Source: Capsaspora owczarzaki ATCC 30864 (lineage: Eukaryota > Opisthokonta > Filasterea). From it: a stretch of 64,000 bases of DNA. The notes under the pieces are model-generated. The model saw only the letters and a list, made by a program, of their open reading frames with translations. It was not told where the DNA came from and did no database searches. The stretch spans positions 865,704-929,703 of the forward strand of contig NW_011887295.1 in assembly GCF_000151315.2 (NCBI RefSeq), read 5' to 3'. Numbering within the stretch: position 1 is the first letter of the stretch; every line of letters starts with the position of its first letter. Below, piece by piece: positions 23,327 through 34,020 of the stretch. Made by a program: the position numbers and the translations under genes.

Positions 23327-26300
23327 TTAGAGCAAGTCGCGAATGCGAACAGAGTGCCGCACAGCATTGGAGAAACCTTCCTGAAACTTGTACGACGTAA
23401 CGAAAGTCGCGAGGGCATTCTGAGCGGCGGCCGCGGCTTTGGTGGGACCGTGATTGGAGGCATCCATTGAGGCCGGGTCTGAAAAGTGTCAAGCAAAATT
23501 CAATCCGTAATGGGAATCAATGGTGAGTCGAGTACAACTCACGCATAAAACCACTCACAACCAATCAAACAACCAATCAAACAACCAATCAAACAACCAA
23601 AAAACAAAAATAGTACATACTGGACGTTTCTTCAATCACTTGCACAACACGTCCAAAGAAGTCGCGTACGACCTTGTTTGTTTTGTAATCAAGAAATAGA
23701 AACAGCAGACTTGAGTGAATCGCAAGCTCAACAATGCAAAGAAGCAGGCCCTCACCTTTGGCTCCACTTTAACCGGCATGGGAGCTTTGTTTGATCGGCC
23801 AAGAAGGAGATCCATGTTGGGAGCAGGGGCACGCTTGGAGTCTTGCCTGGGAGTTTTTCAAAGTTCATTTCAGCATACTTGAGCACACGTACCACTTGAC
23901 AACCCAAAAACAAACAAACAAACAAACAAACAAACAAACAAAGAAAAAAATTGACGTGCATTTCAACGAGTTTCGATACCTGGTTGGTTGAGGTGGCGCT
24001 CCTGAAGCTGCGTGACCAACGGTCGAGGAGGAAGCTGAAGGCGTCAGCGCAGGAGGCTGCTCTCCCGCATTTTGCCGCAGGCGCTCAATTTCGACCTGCA
24101 GGTCCAGAGTTGTTGGAGTCGAGCGTCTGTTGAGCATCAGGAGAGCAAAACATCAAACATTCACGGCAGCTCACCTCATGAGCGATCAGCTGTTTTGTGG
24201 GATATGGCAGCTTGCGTCGAACCGATGTTGGCGTCGGGAACGTGACCACGTCGAGCAAATTTCTGATGTAAATTTTGTGGCATGCCGAAACAAACAAACA
24301 CACAAGCAAACAGAATAAAAAAATAGCAAGAACTGAGTACACAAGCTCAAACTTGCATCATACCAAACGAGGAACACATAGCTCCAGCGAGCACACAGTG
24401 AGCTTCCAATGGACTTACGGAGTGAGGACGTAGTCATACATCCCATCGAACTGTCGAACCTGCTCAAAGCTAAGATTAAAGGACAAGATGACATCCACAA
24501 CAGCTGCAAGCTGCTTTCGTTCTGCGGCGTTCAAAAGTTGAACTGTGATCTAACACATCAATTGTTTCAGGACGTGAGCAAACCCAAGGATGTTAGTTGA
24601 AAGTGTTGTTTGGCATCGGCGTTCGCTAAACTCTGGCTTACAGGGCGCATGTTGGGGGAGAGCACGTCGGCCAATGGCGAGGCGACGTCAACGACCAGTT
24701 GTTGTGCGTTCAGGAAGGCGCGGACGCGAGCAGTGCAACCGCTGGTCACATTCGCGATGATTGATTGGCGCTGGGTTAATGCTTGAACAAACTATCCAAG
24801 CGGGGGACCGAATAAAAATCCCCAGAACAAACACATACACACCAAAATGCACACGATGGGGTTCAGTCAGCTTGCCTTGACATCGCAAACCAATCACATG
24901 CAACAGTTCAAACAATCTCACGTCTTTATGCTGTTTTGGGAATTTGAGACGCTGTCGCTGTTGAGCCGAGCAATACACGTGGAACGCCGCGACAGTGTAG
25001 GGCAGATATTGCATCAAATGGAACATCTGATTGCGATACACATGCAGGTGCACCTGATCGTAAAAGGCCACCCAGTCCAAGGCATCTTGAATCTGTGTCC
25101 ACAGCCGAACAACCACACATTTAGAATCAGGGCATGCGCGCAGCATAGGTTTTTTTTTTGAAAAATACACGTTGCGGGCTTTGCTCATACCTTGACCATG
25201 TTGGGGTCGGTGAAGCGGACAGACAGGTAGTTTTCGTAGAGGCCAGACAAAAGAGTATCGTACTCTCCATTCGCTGTGATCATTGGAACCACGACGTCCA
25301 TAAATCCCAATCGGCGCCCGCGGCTCAACTCACGCGACAGCCCTGCATTGGAGAGGCAAACAGAGCGTTCGGCAAATCCAAAAACCCCAATAAGCGCATG
25401 ACCCATCAAGAAGCACAACTGCCACAATCGAATTGCTGACCTCCGGCATTGGACTCGCCAAAGAGCGCTCCAGTGGGGAGTTTCGAGTCCTTCGCACTCA
25501 TGGCAGCAGAAGGATCGTTGGCCGAGCGGAGCAGTTGCTGCAGCGACCTGGCCTGCAGCGTGTACTCCCAGAGCAAAAAGAGGCCTCGTTGGGTGTCCTT
25601 CTGGCCAACCGCAAGGCGAGCAATCTCGCTTGAAGAAACAGCAGTCTTGCCGTGCCGGCTCAAAAACTGGGAGATGAAGGCGGTTGTTGAAGGGCAACAG
25701 CGTCAGCATTCGAAATACCTTCGACACAAATAGATTTGCTAAAAAAACAAGAAAAACAAAAAAAAAAAAAAAAAAAAACAAGAAAGAAAAAACATACCTG
25801 AAGCGTATTGATGCAAGAGCGAATGTCATTGTTGGTGCTTTCGCACAAAGTCACCAACACGTTGGCCTCGAGCTCAAACCGCTCGGCTTTGCAAATTTGC
25901 GTCAAGCGGGTCTGCAGCCGGCTACCGGAGGTGTTTGGGAACGGAACGACCAAAGCAACTTGGCGAAGTGCCTGAAGCGACCGCGCGAATCTGGGAGACA
26001 TAGCCAGAGTCAACATAGATGCCAATACAAAGCGTAAGCGTCGTGAGGACTGCCAGTCGCGAGATAAAGGTTCGCGATGCAAAATAACTCCCATCCCCAT
26101 TGTCTTTCTTCCCACTCCAGCACCACAATTCCCTTACATGTCGTTGCAAATGCAAATGATGGGCCGCTGCAAGGGCCGGCGAAGTTTGGCGGCCTTGCCC
26201 GTTGTTGCACGCTTTTCCGTCGAGGTCGAGCCTGCTGTTGCGATGGCAATTAAAGCATTGATGGCGGCAGCGGACGAACCGTCAATCTCGTCAATAATCA

Positions 26301-28845
26301 AGCAGTTGGGCAGCGTATTTTCAGAGCCAAAGACGGAGGACATTTCGACTGCGGCCAGCACCCTGTTGCGAAAGAGTTCTTCTGCACGATCATCACTGCC
26401 ATTGATCAACAGGGGAGTGGGAATGTCATTTCAATCGAATTTTCGTGGTTAGAAGCAGCTTGTGACGGTGCTCCTCCGCAAAGAGGGAACAACAATAGTA
26501 CCCAAAAATTCCGCTCAAAAACAAGGTGCTTTGTTTTTTTTTTTTTTTCTCGCGTTAATTTCAACAGGATGATAGCCAGCGGTTTTGGCAATCACATGAG
26601 CTAACGTCGTCTTCCCGAGACCAGGCGGCCCGGCCATCAAAATCAACTGTTGGAAAACACACAGCACAACAAAACAAACCCAACATGTCAATTGACGCAC
26701 ACTGCTGTGAAAGACATGTGCAAACAAGTAAAAAAAAAAAAAAAAGGGCGCAGCCGTGCCTTGTGAGGTGGACGATCTAGCGGGTCCTGCATGGGCAAGG
26801 GTTTGACGGGGACTTCCGATTCTGCGGGTGCTGCTGTGGCAGCAAACTTGCGGCCCGCAGCAGCGTGGGCGCCGCCACCTCCGTTGGCCGCTTGTGGCTG
26901 AGATCCTGCAGCGGCGCGAAAACCACCCGCAGCGCCGGGCTTTCCGCGATCGGACGCAGGGAAGGGTTTGAATGCGGGGGCCGCTGGAGGGGGCTTGAAG
27001 TGAATCGCTCGCGGTTTGCCAAAGACGCAATGGTCCCATTGCTTCAGCCAAGAAAGCAGGAGCCGGTTGGTGCCGGGGTCACTGATCAGATCGATAAAGC
27101 CTCGCGGCGCATACTTTTCCACCCACAGCTGGCTGCTTTCAGGCTGGCTGGGGCGGGACTTTTTGACCGGAGTTGTTGACATGGCGACGCCGTGGTGGTA
27201 CACTGCGGCAACTCGCTGTGCGTCCAGTCGCGCCATCATCACCGAGACTGGCTCGGGCAAGAGGTGCCCAGCATCGGGAAGGCTCATACGCTCGTGGAGT
27301 GGCTGCTGCTGCTGAAGGGAAGGTTTGGGTTTCAACACGACATACCACATGTCGCCATTCCGATCGAGCAGTGACATGCTGTCGCCCTTCAGCGGCGGCC
27401 TTTTCGTGAGCTTTGGGCCGGTCGGCAGGGAGCGCTTTGGGACGACGACGGCGGGGCGAGTGTTGGCGCCAGCTTGCGCGCCTTTGCTCACAAAACGGCG
27501 GGGCTCCTGAATCGGCGGTAGACCAGCTAGTCTCCGCGCTTCTTCTTCCTCCGCTCGATCCGCATCGCTGACATCGTCATATGGCGCTGGGTCGTCCTCA
27601 AGGAAATCAGGCAGGGCTCCTTTCTGCAGTTTGCGCATCTCAGGGGTGTCCGAGGCGTTTTCGTCGCGACGCAACCGCTTGATTTCTGTCGGCGCATGCA
27701 AGTGAGCGCATTCAGACCCTTCTCTCCCTCCAGACAATCAGACAATCATGAGAGGCCCACGAGCATGCCGCCTCGCGCCTCGTTTCCCACTTTCCCTCGT
27801 TCACCACGTCCCTCGAAGAAGCAAGCAACGTGCAAAAGCGTTGCGTTGTTGTATCGTACCATTCAAAGTGCGACCGCCACCACCGCGCTGGTCATCCACG
27901 AAAGCGCGGACGGCGTCAGCAACATCGAGGTCGTCGAATTCCGGCGGCGGATCGGCCTGCGACGCGTAATAGTTTGCTTCCTGATCGGCGGCTTCGTCAA
28001 AATCTGGCGGGTTGTCAAAGAACGGATCGTCCTGTTCTGGCTCGTAGGCTGTTATGCCTCCCATCAGCCTTGTCGACTCGTCGTTGTTCCACGAGTTGCT
28101 CTGCGTCGGAGCGCGGCGGCCAAACTCAGAGTTCAAGGCTGCCTGCACGTCCGTTGCCGTTGATTCATCACGGGATCGTTTGAATCGCACGTCTTCTGTC
28201 GCTGTTGCCTTGCGCGGCCACCGACTGACAAAGCCCGTCGTTGTCGTTGTCGTCGTTGTCGTTGCCGTTTGTGCTGGCAGACCGGAGGTGTTGTTTTGCG
28301 ACGACACAGCCCCAGCAGCGTCCACGGGCCCTGTCTGTGCTTCTGCTGCAAGTGACACACATATCACACCAAAGCGCACCAATGAACGATGCAGGCGGGT
28401 GGGATACCGTGAGTGTTGGAGCACTGGAGACGAACTGTGAATCTTTTGCAGATTTTTGGCGGGAAAACATTTGGCGGTTTTTTTTTGTTCGGTCCCTTTG
28501 CTCGTTTCACAGTCCTCTTCCCTCCAGAAATGCCCCCCCACGAATCAAACCCAGAGTGCCCTACCATTGAAGCCTGTGTCGATCGAATCGAAGGGCAGAC
28601 GGCGCGTGATGACAGAGTTGGGCGGCGGGCGGCGGTAGGTGAGTTCTGGCGCGAACGGATCTTCGGCTGGAACACGATGAGAGAGAAGCAACACGGACCA
28701 AGCGAGTCAGTTGGTGCCAACGGCAGATGTATAGATCGAGCTCAGCAGCAACACGGGAGAATGAGCACAAACCTTCGGCGGGGAGCGAGGCGAGGTCGTA
28801 CTGCGCTTCCCAAGCGGCAATGTCTTCTTGGCTCGGTTCCAGCAT
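23327..28845 (-). CDS. CHTF18: CHTF18/Ctf18, large subunit of the alternative PCNA clamp loader
   Basis: An AAA+ ATPase of the Ctf18-RFC complex, which loads PCNA at forks and supports sister-chromatid cohesion. Seventeen exons run leftward: 28845-28773, 28666-28565, 28345-27860, 27685-26760, 26646-26549, 26395-26138, 25990-25798, 25666-25441, 25342-25191, 25092-24922, 24770-24642, 24549-24419, 24262-24175, 24095-23980, 23846-23756, 23672-23621 and 23478-23327. They give 1147 residues in continuous phase. Seen are LWVEKYAPRGFIDLISD, Walker A GPPGLGKT (about 535-542), the sensor-region NAS-DDR, Walker B LIIDEID, the fold-specific KLPYPTKQLIAHE, and the conserved C-terminal tail DFFGRVV plus GFSNAVRHSVRIRDLL. 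In the family, that tail binds Dcc1, Ctf8 and Pol epsilon. Two splice donors are abnormal: exon 4 ends before GC, and exon 5 ends before an A run with no GT. Confidence 0.92.
23560..23600. repeat. Short tandem repeat of an ACAACCAATCAA-type unit in the last CHTF18 intron
   Basis: Three to four copies of a 12-nt unit (AACCAATCAAAC) lie in the 142-nt last intron of CHTF18, close to its splice donor. No function can be inferred. Confidence 0.7.
23907..23941. repeat. (AAAC)n repeat in a CHTF18 intron
   Basis: Eight or so AAAC units, equal to GTTT on the sense strand of CHTF18, in the intron between exons 14 and 15. Confidence 0.8.
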
Positions 28846-29022
28846 TTTGGAAACAGAAAAAAAAAAAAAAAGAAGAAGAAAAAGTTTGAATGAACACAGA
28901 TCGACTCCAGCATGGCAAATCAATGCAAGGTATCAATGTTCAGCACTTGAATTGTACAACAAATAAACAAACAACGAGCAAAAAAAATTTAAGAAACGAA
29001 GCGCCAAACCGTTCCGTTCCAA

Positions 29023-32000
29023 TCACCAAAGTTTTGACAGCAAGTTGGAGAACAACGACGGCTTGTCTTGGGAGTCGGGGTGGCGTCGAGATGATGCACC
29101 GGAGCGCGGTCGCCGATGCGAGCGCGGTCGGTTTGAGCCCGCGGCAGCTTCGTCATCGTCAGGGTCGGACTCGTCGTTCTCATCAACATCCTCACCATCC
29201 GTGAAATCATCGGTCGACGCGCCATCGTCAGAATCAAACTCGGAGCTTCCCGTGTCATCCTCTGATTCTGCATGATTGCGGCGTTGTTGGTGCTGTGATG
29301 ACGACGCGGACGACGGGACTAACTCAGAATCGCTGTCGCCACTCTCGTCGTGCAAGTGCAAGCGCGGCTTGTCTCGCTGTTGCGGCAAAAACTTCATGCG
29401 GAAAGTGTTCATGTTGTCGTCATCCGTGTCGTCATGCGCACTCCTGTGTCGACGACGATGTGGAGCGATGGACTCGGCATCCGAGCTGCTGACGTGGCCA
29501 GCATCAAACACGTCTTTGCTGCGAAGACTGCGATATAACTGCTGAATGCCCTTGCCCTGCGCGTGGCGGCGTCGCAGCCACACAGCGGTGCCAATCACAC
29601 ATCCAATCACGGCGACGCCGGCAACCACACCAGCAATGATGAGCAAACGGTGGCTGGACAACGCCTCGCTGAGACTGTCTGGAGTACCACTTGCATTCGC
29701 GTCGTCTTGAGGCTGGCGAGTTGCAAGGGACGCGGTGGGTCGGGGTACTGGAGTTGTGCGACTGGAAGTTGGCGCTGGGACTCTCGAATTCAACCTTGAC
29801 GACAAGGCGTCCAGGCTCACGGCTTCCAAGCTGGCACTGGCGGCAGAAGCCAGTGCTGCCAATGAGGTCGATGTCGCGTCGATTGGCAGACAAACATTGG
29901 ATCCAGACGGGCCGACCTGGACACTCGTGGTCGAAGCGTCGCCGCCACCTTCAAAGTGCACGGGGAAAAAGTACGCAGAGCCGGCAGACTGGTGCTTGAG
30001 CGCTGCACCGACAGGATAGCTTCCACGACTGGGATACAATCGGTTTCCTGCAGTACTGTGGACGTACCACATCCCAGACTGCGGCGTCACTCCCGAGTAT
30101 GTCAAGAACAAGGGGTTTTGCGCATCATAGCGGTGCCGCGATACAAAGACGGGAACGCCAGAATGGACGACACTGTCACCGTCATCGAGCGTGTAGCCCA
30201 GAATCACGGACAGCGGCGCTGTTGGCCGGCAGTACCATCCTGAAACACAGTCCTGAGGATGGTTGCTGTGAATTTGGATTCCACAGCTGCAATCAAGATG
30301 GAGTTCAGAATCCGAGAGGAGCACCGCAGCTTGCTGCAGCCGGTCACAGTCGTAGCTGTGGAGGTTGACTGGAGGAACACCGTCCTCACCAGGGACGAAC
30401 TTTGTGTGCCGATCCGGATTGGCAGCAATTGCAGCCATGTCGGGCACTGGATCGTTCGCCGTGCGAAATCCTTCGTAACGCAGCAAGCGACTGGGCCTTT
30501 GGTCGGCCACAAACAAGCTGTCGAGGCCGACGCGGGTCGCAAGCGCGTGAGGAATTTGCACCGAGTAGGCAGGGCTAAACACATCGGTATCGTTGACATT
30601 GCCGAACGATCCCAGTAGCAAGCCATCCCCTTCTCCGTCGCGGATTTGAATGCGAACAATGCGCCCTCGGTCTCCGAACGGATTGTCCAGCACACCCGCC
30701 ACCAACAGCTCGGTATGTGGCAAGATTCTCACAGAGTAGACGGCGCGCCACTGCCGCTCGAGCTCAAGGATGGGATGCCCGTCTCCAACATCAATGGTCG
30801 CATGGACGACTTCGGTGTAAAAGTGGGTAAAGACGCCCGCTTCGCTAAGGACCTGAATACGACCATTTTCGCGATCGGCAATGTACGAATTGCCTTTGGA
30901 ATCAAACGTGACGCTGTGTGGAATGTGGAACATGCCTGCTGGCGGCAGATCCTGACCGTCAATGGCGCCAAAGATGCCTTTGGTATCCCGGAAAATGCCC
31001 GTGGACTGGAAGCGGACGACACGACTGTTGCAGTAGCCGTCTGCCACAACGATTGTCCCGCTGGATGTCGGGCCCGCATCGGCTGGCTTGCAAAACTGCC
31101 CAGGCCCAGAGCCCGGCTGAAGGCGGCTTCCCAATGTCAGGAGTGGAGGAAACTCGTGGGCTGGACCAAACTTGAAGACTTGGTGCAGGCCAATGTCGGT
31201 AATCCAAAAGTTGCCAGCTGCATCGATTTGCAACCCATGCGGAAAGTAAAAGAATCCACCGCCCCACGAGGAAAGACGCACTCCCGTGGAGGCGCTAATG
31301 CAGACCAGCACGTCTTCCATGATGGGTGTGTCGTAGCGAATGTTGTTCTGGGCATCAAAGGTGAGTTCGTCCCAGATGCGATCGCCTCGGTGAAGTACCC
31401 AGACATTGCCATGCGGGTCTGTGGCCAAGCCAGTCACCTGACCGAGGGTGAAGGGTGGAGGAATGAACTCGTCCCATCGCGGGGGAGCGGGAATGGGCGA
31501 GCGGCTGGCACGTGCTGCCTCGACGGAAGCCGAGGCGTAAGACGCGACCACCTGCAGCGACGCTGAGGCGGCAGAGGCAAAGTCACGGGGCTTTGGTGCG
31601 CCGTTGCTGGTGTCTGCGGGATCAATCTCCCAGCCAGAGACTGGAAAGTAGTTTGGCCAACGGTTGACCAACCCCATCTGGGAGGTCACGTTGACGTACT
31701 GCTGTGAGTCATCCCAGTAAAGGCCGCGGTGCTTCCTCGCGGCAGTTTCCGGCGAGTCATCAACAATCGGGCAGCAACAAGGCTTGTTCAGCCGGATGAA
31801 GCATTCTCGCATGTGCGTGTACTGTGAACACGGCCGCATTGCAGTACACTTGCTCTGCGAGGCATCAGGGTTGTCGGGCACAAACGAGTTGTCGACAAAG
31901 GTCGGGGTCGACTCGCAGAGGAATGTGCCATCCACCACAGCGGAGCTAAACATGAGATAAAAGTTGCACATTTCATCGGCAAAGGTTGTTCCAACGCGCA

Positions 32001-33633
32001 CGACCTGTCCTGGCGACAGTGAGCTCGTATTGTACCGACAATATCCCTCCAACACGTCATTGCTGGAAAGCGTAATGGGCTCTGGCAGCATCACAAAGGA
32101 GCCGTTCGACGGTACACCGACTCCAAGCACCGTCAACGCTCCAGTGGTTGCGGAGCGAACAGAGGCGGAAATGCTCTCTCCAAGACCATGAGCATGAACT
32201 CGGAAAGCAAATGCCGTTATCGGGGCTGTGTGCAGGAGGGAAGGACGAGCTTCAGTGAGCAATCGAGTCATCCAGGACGAAGGAATGGCACAGTTACGCT
32301 CAAACAACACATACCCGGAGAAGAAAATGTGCACGAGAGAGGAGCCTCCACGAGATCGGTCGCGTACTCGAGATGCAATTGTGACCTGGCCATCACAAGC
32401 ATTCCTGCAAACACACTTGCGGAGGTCGCGCGAGCCAAGTACAGTTGCACACCCGTGACGAAATCGGGTACGTCTATCCCAGCAAATGGAAACGCAAAAA
32501 CAAAACAAAGCAACACAAAAACAAGCAACACAAAAAAACAAAAACAAAAACAAAACAAACAAAAACAAAACCAAGTCAGACTGAAACACACACACGTGTA
32601 AAGTCCCTGCATCATGCATGGGGAAAATAACATACGAATGATGGGCGCGTAGTGAACCTGCAAGACGAGGGTACGGATGGTGGCGAATTGGCCAACATGG
32701 AACCCAGTGTTATCAGGCAGAGTGAATGCTCTGGCTCCGTGAGCCCAGCTAAACAGAACATGCGAGCCCGTTTCGCCGCATACATGATTCATGTTTGCGC
32801 ATCCCCTAAAACGAGAACATGCGAGAAGCAAGCGCTCAGTGATTACGAGGAGCGAAAAAAAAAAATGCTGCGGCGCACCATCAGCAACGCGAGTTGGACG
32901 TACCATGGTCGGCCCGTATCAACGTACGGTGTTGTGCAGCCATACACCATCATGTGATGCACCAAGTGCTCGTTTGCAACAGGCTCGAATTTATCTAGCA
33001 AGTTGTAACGTTGAGAGCACAGAATGACAGCTTGTCCTAACTTGTTCTCGAGGCCTTCCCTCCCTGCACCCTCGTTTTCTTACGAATGAAATAGTCGTGC
33101 TCTTCTGGAAGCGCGGCAAATGTGCAGAGATACGTGTCGTCACTGGTGGTGGTGACGCCCGGCATGAGAAGTGGCTTGCGAGCCATGTACGGCCGCTGGT
33201 CGAATGCGACGCCCGAGAATGGATTGAGCACCAACGAGTCATCGTCCTCAATGTCCAGATCGCGCCGAGCGTCTCGGTTGCCAGTTCCAGCAGCAACGGC
33301 AGCAGCAGCATCATCATCATCAGCAATGGTACTGTCGGCCGTCCCAGCAGCAGCAGCGACGGCGGCGTTCTCGCCCGCGCCCATCTCGGCCGCAGTATCA
33401 GCACCACTACCATGATGAGCAAGCGATGCCGGCAGTAGTAGTGGTGGTGCCGCAGTGGGCGCGGTCGCCCGTGCACGAGCACCTTCGTGTTTGCCGGGCG
33501 CTTGATTGCCAGGTACGACCGCCACGACAACGAGCACTACTGCACTCATGAGCATGACGATGACGATGATGCTGATGATGGGCATGGACCGAGACGCGCT
33601 CTTGGCCACGTCCGACCGCCTGCCGCCTCGCAT
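29023..33633 (-). CDS. PAM: Bifunctional peptidylglycine alpha-amidating monooxygenase (PHM + PAL), membrane-anchored
   Basis: PAM converts glycine-extended peptides to alpha-amides in the secretory pathway: PHM hydroxylates with copper, ascorbate and O2, then PAL cleaves. Exons are 33633-33084, 32994-32928, 32805-32636, 32473-32315 and 32225-29023, all GT-AG, giving 1382 residues (human 973). Residues about 17-42 form a signal or anchor segment. In PHM all five copper ligands and the axial Met are present: H196-H197 (LVHHMM), H257 (LQVHY), H326 and H328 (VHAHG) and M401 (DEMCNFYLM). PAL (about 560-930) keeps three zinc histidines, H645 (PHGLQID), H752 (IPHS) and H875 (IPHA), plus DGYCNSRV and ADRENGRIQ. 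A second membrane helix lies near 1172-1194, followed by an acidic, Ser-rich cytosolic tail. Between PAL and the helix lies a luminal region found in no PAM I know. Confidence 0.93.
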
Positions 33634-34020
33634 CTTCACAAAACCCCAGCCCAGCTCGTTTCACTCAATGTAGCACCAAATTCAATGGTCAAACAAGAAA
33701 AGCCAGCAACCAAAAAGAAACACACAAAGCAACAAAAACAAAACGATGAGTGAGCCTTGGATTCATGCCGCGAGAAAAGGCTCAGAGTTGGGAATCGAGT
33801 ACAGGATGAGAGCTGAGAAGGGACTTCCCACTGTCTAAGAGGACCACCTTGCCAGGTTGGAAAGCTCGTTCGACTGCGAGCATGATGTATCGAAATATGA
33901 ATTTGCTCAGCTTCGAATTTGTTTTGGGCGAGCTTTAATGAATTGAAAGTTTTACTGCAACACAATGTCGTGACATTTGGACCAGAGTCGAGTCGAGTTC
34001 AGTTTAGGGAGAACCACAAC
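33634..34020. other. Gap between PAM and the acyl-CoA synthetase gene
   Basis: About 390 nt between two leftward genes. It must hold the 3' end of the acyl-CoA synthetase gene and the PAM promoter. A-rich sequence at 33705-33745 is T-rich on the sense strand. I see no coding signal. Confidence 0.55.

Noticed and set aside
30646-31566. 306-codon rightward frame inside PAM
   Set aside because: It is antisense to the PAL domain, which has all its catalytic residues on the minus strand.
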